DNA of 64,000 nucleotides, taken from positions 3,348,001 to 3,412,000 of the forward strand of contig OZ253504.1 in NCBI GenBank assembly GCA_965262235.1, in the 5' to 3' direction. Source of the DNA: CATQGW01 sp965262235. Lineage in GTDB: Bacteria; Chloroflexota; Dehalococcoidia; Bin125. A program made the position numbers and the translations under genes. The notes under the pieces are model-generated. The model had not been told where the DNA came from. It saw nothing but the letters and a program-made list of their open reading frames with translations, and ran no database searches. Of the stretch, positions 25,316 to 33,205 are shown in pieces (within the stretch, counting starts at the first letter, position 1; the number at the start of each line of letters is the position of its first letter).

Positions 25316-25582
25316 CTACGCCTCGTCCTTGGGATCGTCGGCCTCCCAGAGTTCCTGGCAGACGTGACAGACGAGGGCTGAGATGACCTCAGTGCCCTCT
25401 TCGACCATCTCGTATTCAAGCTCGCACTCCTGGCCGCACTCGGGGCAGAGCGGGCGGAGGGCGTAGTCGAACTCGCCGCTGGTCAGGGAGCTGCGGTGCA
25501 GCAGCGTGTCGATATCGACCCACTCCTCGAAGGGGAGGGTGTGGACCTTGTAGCTGGCGAGGTCTCCGGGGGTGGCGCTCAC
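25316..25582 (-). CDS. Hypothetical protein with a zinc-ribbon-like C terminus
   Basis: An 88-residue acidic protein. Two Cys pairs, CPECGQEC and CHVC, about 24 residues apart, could bind one zinc. The N-terminal half (VHTLPFEEWVDIDTLLHR) is unlike anything I recognise. The next upstream gene also encodes a small Cys-pair protein, so the two may be functionally linked. Confidence 0.65.
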   Translation of the reverse strand: MSATPGDLASYKVHTLPFEEWVDIDTLLHRSSLTSGEFDYALRPLCPECGQECELEYEMVEEGTEVISALVCHVCQELWEADDPKDEA

Positions 25583-25631
25583 TGCGGCAGTCTATCGCGC
25601 GGCTGCGCGAGCGCAGTCGGGCGGCGCCGGG

Positions 25632-25895
25632 CTAGCGATGGCGGGCACGGTGGCCGCGCATCGAGCTGAGCGCCTGTTCGATGTCGCTCTCGCTGCTCTC
25701 GGAGACGGGCTCGTGGCCGCGCCGACCGCGGCCGCCGAAGATGTCTGAATTGTTGGTCCGCTCGAGATCGGGGAATGAGTTCGCGAAGCGGCGGCACTCG
25801 CCGCACTTCTGGCATTCGCCGGGGCTCGTGGACCCGTTCGGTGTGGCGAGCACCCAGTTATGCGCGCAGTGTCCCTCGGAGACTTGCGTAACCAT
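25632..25895 (-). CDS. Hypothetical small zinc-finger-like protein
   Basis: An 87-residue protein with GHCAHNWVLATPN followed by GECQKCGECRRFANSF, a Cys/His arrangement seen in short zinc-ribbon proteins. The rest is polar and basic, ending RGHRARHR. Function unknown. Confidence 0.6.
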   Translation of the reverse strand: MVTQVSEGHCAHNWVLATPNGSTSPGECQKCGECRRFANSFPDLERTNNSDIFGGRGRRGHEPVSESSESDIEQALSSMRGHRARHR

Positions 25896-26059
25896 GGGTC
25901 GACTCCCGGAGGAGCCCGTGCGCCGCCACGGCGCTAAGCGGTCCAGCTCTGTATAGCTGCAGAACGGTCGCTGCGCGGGTTATTGTCGAGCACCGGCCGA
26001 GCGGTTGCAACGTTCTTTACAGCGTGTTTACCGGGTGTCTAGTGGATGCCTGGCGACAT

Positions 26060-26527
26060 CTACGACGCGGCTTCAGCGAGCGCCTGGACGTGTTTGAGCG
26101 AATCTTCGGCGTGCAGCGCGAAGTCGCGCGGGGCGTCGACGATGTGGCGGACGATGCCTTCGGCGTCGATCACGTAGGTCGTGCGGGCGGTGATCCCACG
26201 CTCTTCATTGAAGATGCCCCAGACCTTGCCGGTGCGGGCGAAGGGGAAGTCGCCGAGCAGCGGGAAGCTGAGGCCGAGCTCGCGTGCGTAGGCTCCGGCG
26301 GCGAAGGGTGAATCGACACTGACGCCCAGGACCTGGGCTCCAGCCGCCTCGAACTCGTCATGGAGTTCCTGGAAGCGGCTCAGTTCGTTCGTTCAACCAC
26401 CGGTGAAGGCGAGCACGTACCAGGCGACGACGACGGTCCGGCCGCGGTACTCGCTGAGCTGATGCTCGCGGCGGTCGCCGTCCATCAGCGTGAAATCGGG
26501 GGCCTGTTGTCCAACTTCCACGGCCAT
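26060..26527 (-). CDS. Selenocysteine-containing peroxiredoxin (AhpC/TSA, Bcp-like) with in-frame UGA
   Basis: Read through one UGA, this is a 155-residue peroxiredoxin that reduces peroxides using a thiol donor. It starts at ATG 26527 (MAVEVGQQAPDFTL) with GGGAG upstream. Residues WYVLAFTGG lead to UGA at 26395-26393, residue 45, followed by TNELSRFQELHDEF. The family has the peroxidatic Cys exactly there (FTxxC), so Sec replaces it. The remainder (VLGVSVDSPFAAGAYAREL, SFPLLGDFP, GITARTTYVIDAEG) is complete to TAG at 26062. A hairpin from 15 nt past the UGA could be its SECIS. Selenoprotein Prx (PrxU) is a known class. Conventional annotation would call it truncated at 26393. Confidence 0.9.
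26342..26380 (-). promoter_or_regulatory. Putative SECIS hairpin of the peroxiredoxin
   Basis: Starting 15 nt after the U of the UGA, the mRNA can fold AGCCGC with GCGGCT around an inner stem GAACTC/GAGTTC with loop CAUGAC. The apical loop begins about 30 nt after the UGA, inside the usual bacterial window. A G in the first two loop bases, the usual rule, is not met, so the exact fold is uncertain. Confidence 0.6.
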
Positions 26528-26664
26528 GCGCCGCTCCCTTCGGTGCGGCGCGGGCGCGCCGCCGGGTCCTGCGGCCTGCATGGTACGCCTCCGCGGGAAG
26601 GTGCATGGGGCCGCATCGGGCGGCGCAACCAGGTGTCGGGAGGAGTGGATATAGACTCTGGGGT

Positions 26665-27204
26665 ATGACTTCCTCCGCCGAATGGGACCTCGGCGCTGCC
26701 ACCGCGCTCGAAGCTGAAGCGATCGGAGAGCCCGGTCAGCGTCGGTTCCGGCTGCGCGTGACCGCGGGAGACGTGACGGCTGCGATCTGGTGCGAGAAGG
26801 AGCAGGTGAACTCGCTGGCCACCGCGGTCCAGCAGATTCTCGCGCGGCACCGGCGCGACGAGGAACGACGGCGTCCGATCGCGCTGGACCTGATCGGCTT
26901 CCCGCTGACGCCGACGCACGAGTTCCAGGCCGGGCGCATTGCGCTCGGCTACGACGAGGATGCGCACACCCTGACGCTCTACGCGACGGATATCGACGCG
27001 CAGAGCGATCGTCCGACGCTGCGCGTCGACTTCAGTCGCGAGATCGCGCGCGCCTTCACGGTCCAGGCCGAGCTGGCTGTGGCCGGTGGACGGCCCTCGT
27101 GTCCGCTGTGTAAGCAGCCGTTGGAGGGCGACGCGCATCTCTGTCCGCAGACCAACGGGCATGGCGAAAGCTCGCTGGCAGGCATCGGCCCACCGGAGTT
27201 CTGA
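26665..27204 (+). CDS. DUF3090 family protein
   Basis: A 179-residue protein of a family found mainly in Actinobacteria and Chloroflexota. It has the family layout: EAIGEPGQRRFRLRV near the N terminus, WCEKEQVNSLATAVQQIL, then a strand-rich middle, and a zinc-ribbon tail CPLCKQPLEGDAHLCPQTNG (two CxxC-like pairs). Start ATG 26665 was chosen because it begins the conserved domain; the upstream extension is the peroxiredoxin promoter region. In other genomes DUF3090 sits near genes for mycothiol or phosphoglycerate-mutase-like proteins, but here it precedes an MFS gene. Function not established. Confidence 0.8.
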   Translation: MTSSAEWDLGAATALEAEAIGEPGQRRFRLRVTAGDVTAAIWCEKEQVNSLATAVQQILARHRRDEERRRPIALDLIGFPLTPTHEFQAGRIALGYDEDAHTLTLYATDIDAQSDRPTLRVDFSREIARAFTVQAELAVAGGRPSCPLCKQPLEGDAHLCPQTNGHGESSLAGIGPPEF

Positions 27205-27266
27205 CCGTTTCCGCGCGCACGCCGCTCACGCACGCCGCCTGGACCGCGCGCTCAGCCCCCCAGAGG

Positions 27267-28511
27267 ATTGTCAACGGCGTCATCGACGCGGCGCTGCTGC
27301 TGGGCGGCCCACGGCGGCCGCTCTGGACGCCGCAGTATCTGTTCACGCTGGCGGGCACGTTCAGCTTCTTCGCCTGTTTCTTCTACCTGACCACCACGCT
27401 GCCGGCCGAGCTTGGCGACCGCGGCGCGGGCGTCTTCGAGGTCAGCGTGATCGTGGGCGGCTACGCCGTGATCCCGATCCTGCTGCGCCCGTTCGTGGGG
27501 CGCTGGAGCGATGCAGGCCGGCGGATTCGGCTGATGCGGATCGGCCTGCTCTCCTTCGCGGTTTCGTTCGCGCTGATGATCTTCACCGAATCGATCTGGG
27601 TGTTCTTTGCGCTGCGTTGCGTGCAGGGCATCGGGATGGCCGCCTACCCGACGGCGGCCGGCTCGTTTATCGCGGAGATCGTGCCGCCGCGCCGGCGCGG
27701 CGAGGGGCTGGGCTTCTTCGGGTTGGCGACCAGCGGGTCGCAGATGATCACGCCGCTGGTCGGCGGGCTGGTGGTGGCTCACTTTGGCGGCTTCGATGCG
27801 GTGCTGGTGCTCGGCGTTGCGACGGCTGGTCTGGCGCTCGCGCTGACGGTGCTGCAGCGGGAGCCGACCCACTCGGGCCACCCGGCGCCGCCGATGAGCC
27901 TGCGCGCGCTGGTGCCGCCGGCGGCGGTCTTTCCGATGCTGGTCTTCCTGAGCATCACGCTGACGTTCAGCGCGGCGGCCACCTTCCTGCCCGCCTTCGA
28001 GGACGCCGACCCCAATCGAGACCTCGGAGGCGTGACGGGGTTGGGGCTGTTCTTCGTGTTTGGCGGGGCGGCCGCGATGATCACGCGGCCGATTGCGGGG
28101 CGGATCTCCGACCGGTTGGGGCGCGTGCCGGTGATCATTCCGGGGCTGATCGCGACGATCGCCGGGCTGGTGGTGCTGACGCAGGCGCAGGTACCGGAGA
28201 TGCTCTGGATCGCCGGAGCGCTGACCGGGGTCGGGATGGGCGGCGCTCATACGGGGCTGCTGGCGCTGGCGGTTGACCGCGTGGCGCCGACTCAGCGCGG
28301 CGGCGCGACCGCGACGTTCCAGCTCGCCTGGGATATCGGCGGGTTTGTCGGTGGCGGGCCCGTGTTGGGGCTGGTGGGCGGCGTGCTCTCGGTCGAGATG
28401 GTGTTCTGGGCGGCGGCGGTCGCCGCTGTGGTCGCGTTGGGCGCGTTGCTGGTTGGCCGGGCGATGGGCTGGACGCGCCCGCACGCATCGTTCGTGGACG
28501 CGAGCACGTAG
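27267..28511 (+). CDS. Major facilitator superfamily transporter
   Basis: An MFS permease. The first ATG/GTG/TTG in frame is GTG 27447, but the open frame continues upstream and there encodes what must be the first membrane helix (YLFTLAGTFSFFACFFYLTTTL), so translation likely starts earlier. ATT 27267, directly after AGAGG, or CTG 27201 are candidates. Motif A appears as GRWSDAGRR between helices 2 and 3 and again as GRISDRLGR in the second half. About 12 helices fit a drug or small-solute exporter. Substrate unknown. Confidence 0.8.
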   Translation: MVNGVIDAALLLGGPRRPLWTPQYLFTLAGTFSFFACFFYLTTTLPAELGDRGAGVFEVSVIVGGYAVIPILLRPFVGRWSDAGRRIRLMRIGLLSFAVSFALMIFTESIWVFFALRCVQGIGMAAYPTAAGSFIAEIVPPRRRGEGLGFFGLATSGSQMITPLVGGLVVAHFGGFDAVLVLGVATAGLALALTVLQREPTHSGHPAPPMSLRALVPPAAVFPMLVFLSITLTFSAAATFLPAFEDADPNRDLGGVTGLGLFFVFGGAAAMITRPIAGRISDRLGRVPVIIPGLIATIAGLVVLTQAQVPEMLWIAGALTGVGMGGAHTGLLALAVDRVAPTQRGGATATFQLAWDIGGFVGGGPVLGLVGGVLSVEMVFWAAAVAAVVALGALLVGRAMGWTRPHASFVDAST

Positions 28512-28519
28512 CCGGCGCC

Positions 28520-29029
28520 ATGTCTCGATCGCCAGATCCTGGATCGGAGTTCGACACTCGGGGCGGTCGCACGGAGCTGCGCGAGCTCGCCCGCGAGGAG
28601 CAGCGCGAGCCGCTTGATCGGCGCCGGATCGCCGTGGCGTTCGCGGCCGGCGTGGTGTTCGTGCTGGCGATCGGCTTCGCGACCGACCTGTTTCAGACGG
28701 GCCCGACGCGGGCCGATGTGGACGGCGCGTATCAGCGCGGCGCGGAGCGTGGCGCGAGCGTGGTTGAGTCGGACTGGCAGGACGAACTCGTGCGCCGCGA
28801 GCGGATCGGCTTTGCCCGCGGGCGCAGCGAGGCGTCGACGCTGACCGCGGACGAGATTGCCCGTTTTCGTTACGGGTTCACCTACGAGGCCGCGTACGAC
28901 CTGGCGCTACAGCTGGCCGAGCGGGGGCTGACCGAATCCTGGGACGCGGGCTGGTGGAAGGGCTATCGCACCGCGTGGGAGCAGGTGCGAGGAGCGCCGC
29001 CGAGCGGTCCGGTTGAGGGGCCGCCATGA
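28520..29029 (+). CDS. Hypothetical membrane-anchored protein
   Basis: A 169-residue protein with an Arg/Glu-rich cytoplasmic N terminus, one membrane helix (IAVAFAAGVVFVLAIGFATDLF, residues ~37-58) and an outer domain of short helices with repeated G-aromatic motifs (AYQRGAERGA, IGFARGRSEA, GWWKGYRTAW). It overlaps the next gene by 4 bp (ATGA). The next protein has the same plan, so they are probably paralogous partners. Not recognised. Confidence 0.65.
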   Translation: MSRSPDPGSEFDTRGGRTELRELAREEQREPLDRRRIAVAFAAGVVFVLAIGFATDLFQTGPTRADVDGAYQRGAERGASVVESDWQDELVRRERIGFARGRSEASTLTADEIARFRYGFTYEAAYDLALQLAERGLTESWDAGWWKGYRTAWEQVRGAPPSGPVEGPP

Positions 29030-29436
29030 ACCGGAATGTCGCCCTCGTGATTGCGTTCATCGTCGGCGCGCTCGCAATGGGGCTGGCCGGAAGCCTGAGC
29101 GGCGTGTTCGACCGCGGGCCAACGCAGCAGGACGTGGTCGCGAGCCGCGAGGCCGGCTACGCCGCGGCGGAGGAGGCGACGGCCCAACGGATGCAGCTGG
29201 AAGCCGACCGCAAGGAGTCGGAGGGCTACCAGCGCGGGCTGTTGGCGACTGAGGCCGCGCCGCTGCTCGACTATCTGCCCAACCCGTCGGGTCTGATCGC
29301 CGGCGCCATCGCGGGGCGGGAGGACCTCGACGAAGGGTATGCGCAGCTCACCCAGGACGCGTGGGACGACGGCTGGGTAGTGGGGTACGACGTCGGGATT
29401 CACCATGCGTGGTTTGATCTGGGCGGGGGACGTTAA
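29026..29436 (+). CDS. Hypothetical membrane-anchored protein, paralogue of the upstream gene
   Basis: A 136-residue protein: N-terminal helix VALVIAFIVGALAMGLAGSL, then GVFDRGPTQQDV (compare FQTGPTRADV upstream) and helical segments with GYAAAEEA, GYQRGLLATEA and DDGWVVGYDVG. It overlaps the preceding gene by ATGA and ends just before a repeat-rich zone. Function unknown. Confidence 0.65.
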   Translation: MNRNVALVIAFIVGALAMGLAGSLSGVFDRGPTQQDVVASREAGYAAAEEATAQRMQLEADRKESEGYQRGLLATEAAPLLDYLPNPSGLIAGAIAGREDLDEGYAQLTQDAWDDGWVVGYDVGIHHAWFDLGGGR

Positions 29437-29477
29437 CAAGCTGCTGAAAGAGTCCGCCGGTTGGCGCTCGCCTCTCT

Positions 29478-29520
29478 TCCCCTGCCTTGCGGGGGGAGAT
29501 GCCGAAGGCAGAGGGGGGTC
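29478..29520. repeat. REP-like GC-rich hairpin remnant
   Basis: A degenerate member of the dispersed family (CCCTGCCTTGCGGGGGGAGAT) followed by GCCGAAGGCAGAGGGGGG, lying after the operon end at 29436. Confidence 0.5.
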
Positions 29521-29620
29521 AATCGGTTGGGGAGCGGGGGGGGGCTTGTATGTTCGCGCTGGCTCGGGAGCCGTTGGTGGCTGAGTCGAACCGGGGTGCG
29601 GCAGACCGATTCCCCCCTTC

Positions 29621-29760
29621 ATTCTTGCGCCGCCTCCGTCATTCTTGCGCCGCCTCCGTCATTCCTGCGCCGCCTCCGTCATTCCTGCGCCGCCTCCGTC
29701 ATTCTTGCGCCGCCTCCGTCATTCCTGCGCCGCCTCCGTCATTCTTGCGCCGCCTCCGTC
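29621..29760. repeat. Tandem array of seven 20-bp units
   Basis: The unit ATTCYTGCGCCGCCTCCGTC repeats in exact 20-bp register seven times, with C/T variation at one position, and then runs into the palindromic element ATTCCTGCGCAGGCAGGAAT. There are no spacers, so it is not CRISPR. Some units of the same sequence recur near 30043 and 30345. Confidence 0.9.
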
Positions 29761-30645
29761 ATTCCTGCGCAGGCAGGAATCCATGCGGTCTGTGGGGGTC
29801 AAGGGCACTCTCAAAGTTCGACGGCGCCCGATCACCCACGGCGCGCTGGGAGCTGTGGTGGGCCGTCGGGCGGATTGAGGCTCGTCGCACGGTTGGACGG
29901 TCGCATGGATTCCTGCCTCCGCAGGAATGACGGAAGGGGCGGATGTGACGGACAGGGCGGGTGTGACGGAAGGAGGCGAGTGTGAGGTACAGGGCGGGTG
30001 TGAAGGAAGGAGCGGGTGCGGCAGACCGGTGCCCCCTCTCCGTCATTCCTGCGCCGCCTCCGTCATTCCTGCGCAGGCAGGAATCCATGCGGTCTGTGGG
30101 GGTCAAGGGCACTCCCAATGTTCGACGGCGTCCGATCACGCGCGGCGCGCTGGGAGCTGTGGTGGGCCGTCGGGCGGATTGAGGCTCGTCGCACGGTTGG
30201 GCGGTCGCATGGATTCCTGCCTGCGCAGGAATGACGGAAGGGGCAGGGGTGACGGACAGGGCGGGTGTGACTGAAGGGGCGGGTGTGACGGACAGGGCGG
30301 GTGTGAAGGAAGGAGCGGGCGCGGCAGACCGGTGCCCCCTCTCCGTCATTCCTGCGCCGCCTCCGTCATTCCTGCGCAGGCAGGAATCCATGCGGTCTGT
30401 GGGGGTCAAGGGCACTCCCAATGTTCGACGACGCCCGATCACGCGCGGCGCGCTGGGAGCTCTGGTGGGCCGTCGGGCGGATCGAGGCTCGTCGCACGGT
30501 TGGGCGGTCGCATGGATTCCTGCCTGCGCAGGAATGACGGAAGGGGCAGGGGTGACGGACAGGGCGGGTGTGACGGAAGGGGCGGGTGTGACGGACAGGG
30601 GCGGGTGTGAGGGACAGGGCGGGTGTGACGGACAGGGCGGGCGTG
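29761..30645. repeat. Three tandem ~300-bp units with paired palindromes
   Basis: Units start near 29761, 30064 and 30366. Each begins with the palindrome ATTCCTGCGCAGGCAGGAAT, contains the shared segment GGTCTGTGGGGGTCAAGGGC, a second inverted palindrome ~150 bp on, and a run of GTGACGGACAGGGCGGGT repeats. Any reading frames across it are repeat translations, not genes. Confidence 0.85.
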
Positions 30646-30931
30646 ACCAGCTGCTGCGCAGCGTGCCGGGCGTGGGTGAGCAGCTCTCACTGACGCTGCT
30701 GGCCGAGCTGCCGGAGCTGGGCCGGCTGAACCGTCGTCAGGTCGCCGCCCCTGGTCGGCGTGGCGCCCTTCAACCGCGACAGCGGCAGACGCACGACCTG
30801 GGGCGGGCGCGCCCCGCAAGCCCAAGAGGCTGGCCCTTACCGCCTGCATGTGCAAGCTGCTCGTGATCTTCAACGCGATGCTCAAACACCACACACCCTG
30901 GCGCGATTTGAGCCCCGACAGCGCCCACTGA
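30645..30931 (+). pseudogene. IS110-family transposase C-terminal remnant
   Basis: Read with frame changes, the sequence gives LLRSVPGVGEQLSLTLLAEL, PELGRLNRRQVAA, GVAPFNRDSGR and LTACMCKLLVIFNAML...HTPWR, the Transposase_20 end of IS110 elements, including the GVAPFNRDSG block. Frameshifts after RRQVAA and again near GR, plus loss of the catalytic DEDD N-terminal part, make it non-functional. Confidence 0.8.
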
Positions 30932-30953
30932 GTTGATCCTCAACACAGTTGCT

Positions 30954-31000
30954 CTGTCACTCCGTGACATCTCCCCCCGCTGCGCGGGGGGAGAGGAAGA
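30954..31000. repeat. REP-like GC-rich hairpin
   Basis: GTCACTCCGTGACAT followed by CTCCCCCCGC and GCGGGGGGAG arms, same family as at 2521, located between the IS110 remnant and the nitroreductase 3-prime end. Confidence 0.7.
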
Positions 31001-31028
31001 CGGGACACGGTGACTCTTCAGCAGCCTG

Positions 31029-31679
31029 CTACGGCGTGCGCTGGCCCCAGGCGTTCCAGTGGACGACCTCGGAGAGCGGGACTCGCGGGGCCGGCTTGAA
31101 GTCTTCGCCGGTGAAGTAGGCCATCGGGAAGAGCACGGTCTGGGTGACATCGTCGGGGATGCCGAGCAGCTCGGCGACGTCGGCCTCGTGGCGTAGGTGA
31201 ATCGTGGTCCAGGCCATCCCGATGCCGCGCTCGCGGGCAGCGAGCATGAACGACCAGGCGCCGGGCAGGATCGAGCCGTAGACGCCCGCGTGCGCGGTGG
31301 CGGGCAGCTGCTCGATGCGGCCGTTGATGCAGGCGATCAGCATCGCGGGGCAGCGGTGCATCTCCGCCGCGAGGTACATCGCCGACTTGGTCACCTTCTC
31401 GGACTGGTGGGTGCGGCTGTCGTCCGCGCCGTAGGCGGGCCGCTGCTCGGGCGGGCGGTCGGTCAGGACCTGGAACGACTTGCGGTAGATGTCGGCGACG
31501 GCGGAGATTTTGTCGGGGTCGGTGATCACGACCCACTGCCACTGTTGGCTATTCGAAGCGGTTGGAGCCTGCAGCGCGACATCGAGGCATTCTTCGATGA
31601 CGGCGGGGTCGATCGGGCGCTCGAAGTCGAGGCGCAGGCGCACCGAGCGGGTGGTTCGCAGTACGTGGTCGGCATCCAT
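31029..31679 (-). CDS. Nitroreductase family protein
   Basis: A 216-residue FMN enzyme. RTTRSVRLRLDFERPIDPAV and ECLDVALQAPTASNSQQWQW form the usual FMN-contact N terminus, and LPGAWSFMLAARERGIGMAW plus LGIPDDVTQTVLFPMAYF are typical later blocks. It would reduce nitro- or quinone-type compounds with NAD(P)H. I start at ATG 31679 (MDADHVL). It follows the malonyltransferase-like gene by 2 bp in the same direction. Confidence 0.88.
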   Translation of the reverse strand: MDADHVLRTTRSVRLRLDFERPIDPAVIEECLDVALQAPTASNSQQWQWVVITDPDKISAVADIYRKSFQVLTDRPPEQRPAYGADDSRTHQSEKVTKSAMYLAAEMHRCPAMLIACINGRIEQLPATAHAGVYGSILPGAWSFMLAARERGIGMAWTTIHLRHEADVAELLGIPDDVTQTVLFPMAYFTGEDFKPAPRVPLSEVVHWNAWGQRTP

Positions 31680-31681
31680 TG

Positions 31682-32623
31682 TCAGGCTCCATGTGGTCTG
31701 TGGGCGGGGTCGTTGGACGTGTGTTTGGGCACGTGCTGGGCCACGCGGACGATCTGCACGCGGCCGGCGCTGCTGCGACCATACCGCCGCACCAGCCCGG
31801 CCATCGCGTTGCCGGGGCCGAGGGTGAGGTAGCGCTCGACGCCGTGGCGGTCGAGCGTCTCGATCACGCGCAGCCACTCGACGGGACGTGAGTACTGGCC
31901 GCGCAGCTCGGCCCTGAGCTGCTCTGCGGTCTCGATCAGCTGGCCGGCTGCGTTGCCGACCATCGGGGTGAACCGGTCGGCGATCTTAAGTTCGTCGATC
32001 CAGCGCTCGTTGCGACGGTCGGAGGCGGCGAAGTCGTCGGTGTGGAAGGCGCCGGCGACGCGCAGCTCGACGGCTTGCGCCTCGGCCGCCTGCACCTCCC
32101 TGAGCGCCGCCCTCAGCGCCGCCTGCGGACCGCCGAGGACGGTCTGGTCGCTGGCGTTGTGGTTGGCCAGCACGGCGCCGGTGCGAGCGGCGAGCGCCTC
32201 GGCCTGCTCGCGATTCGCGCCGACCAGCGCCATCATGCCGCCCGCGCCGACGGCACAGGCCTGGTCCATCTCACGGCCGCAGGCGTAGGCGAAGCGGAGG
32301 CCTCGCTCGAGCGTGACGGCCCCGCTGAGCACCATCGCGGCGTTGAGGCCGGAGGAGTGGCCGGTGACGAAGTCGACGCGCTCGTCGAGCCGGGCGGCGC
32401 GCCATTCGGCGACGGCCCAGCAGACGAGGTAGGGCTGGAGGCGGGAGGGCCGCCGAAGCTCGATTTCAGCCTCGCGCGATTCGTCGAGGCCGAGCTTCCA
32501 GAGGTCAACGCCCGCGATCGCTGAGGCGGCGTCGAATACGTCCTGCGCAGCGGCAGGGAGGTCGGCGAGTCCGCCGACGCGCTGCGCGCCCTGACCGGGG
32601 CAGATCAGCGCCGCTGCGGCCAT
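31682..32623 (-). CDS. FabD-like [acyl-carrier-protein] S-malonyltransferase
   Basis: A 313-residue acyltransferase-fold protein. ALICPGQGAQRVGGL is the family start, FVTGHSSGLNAAM has the active-site Ser (GHSxG), and AGAFHTDDF supplies the catalytic His. FabD loads malonyl groups onto acyl carrier protein, but no other fatty-acid or polyketide gene is nearby, and the Arg that binds the malonyl carboxylate is placed by LRFAYACGREMDQA only tentatively. It may act in a specialised pathway with the nitroreductase and VOC genes around it. Confidence 0.85.
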   Translation of the reverse strand: MAAAALICPGQGAQRVGGLADLPAAAQDVFDAASAIAGVDLWKLGLDESREAEIELRRPSRLQPYLVCWAVAEWRAARLDERVDFVTGHSSGLNAAMVLSGAVTLERGLRFAYACGREMDQACAVGAGGMMALVGANREQAEALAARTGAVLANHNASDQTVLGGPQAALRAALREVQAAEAQAVELRVAGAFHTDDFAASDRRNERWIDELKIADRFTPMVGNAAGQLIETAEQLRAELRGQYSRPVEWLRVIETLDRHGVERYLTLGPGNAMAGLVRRYGRSSAGRVQIVRVAQHVPKHTSNDPAHRPHGA

Positions 32624-32654
32624 CGTGGCTCGGGTAACGGCGCTACGGCTCGGA

Positions 32655-33062
32655 TTAGCCCCCGGCCGCCTGCATGAGGTACTGCGGGCCCATGTCGGTC
32701 AGCTCGATGATGTTGCCGTCGGGGTCCTTGCAGAAGGCGGCCCAGATGTCGTCGATTTCGCGGTGGTTGGGCTCAACCATGACCTCGACGCCGGCCTCGC
32801 GCAGGCGCTCGACCTCACTGTGGAAGTCCTCGCGGGGGATGTAGAGCGCGAAGTGCGGGCCGATGCCCTCGCCAGCGCCGGCGTCGTTCTCGCGCTGCAT
32901 CAGGTGCAGCTGCAAGGTGCCGACGACGTACCACTCGCCGGGGAAGCCGAAGTCGGGGCGATTGACGGTCTCCAGGCCCAACTGCTCTCCGTAGAAGTGG
33001 CGCGACTCTTCGACGTTCGACACACAGATCGCGACGTGACTGTATCCGGCTACGGCTGCCAT
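32655..33062 (-). CDS. VOC-family (glyoxalase/dioxygenase) protein
   Basis: A 135-residue vicinal-oxygen-chelate protein. Metal ligands are likely the His in YSHVAICVSNVEES, the His in GTLQLHLMQ or PHFALYI, and the Glu in DPDGNIIELTD. Substrate unknown. It starts at ATG 33062 and is divergent from the S41 protease gene. Confidence 0.88.
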   Translation of the reverse strand: MAAVAGYSHVAICVSNVEESRHFYGEQLGLETVNRPDFGFPGEWYVVGTLQLHLMQRENDAGAGEGIGPHFALYIPREDFHSEVERLREAGVEVMVEPNHREIDDIWAAFCKDPDGNIIELTDMGPQYLMQAAGG

Positions 33063-33205
33063 CTCGAACCTCCTCCGCGCCCGTGCGCGTGCGCTGTTGA
33101 ATCGGCTGGCATGGTACAGCTTCTGCACGTGGGCGATCGGCGACTTTACGCGCGATTGGTAGGCTGACCTCGCGGCAGCGAGCGCCGCGAACGTCAGGCG
33201 AGCCG

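Noticed and set aside
26060..26581. Peroxiredoxin as a frameshifted or truncated pseudogene
   Set aside because: There is no frameshift; only one UGA interrupts it, at the catalytic Cys, and the rest of the frame is conserved. Sec is a better explanation.
29621..29760. CRISPR array
   Set aside because: The 20-bp units are contiguous with no spacers, and there are no cas genes. The 91-bp array at 13249 fails for the same reason.
29927..30866. Proteins encoded across the 300-bp repeats
   Set aside because: Their sequences are translations of simple repeats, restarting with each unit, and the last one runs into the broken IS110 remnant.
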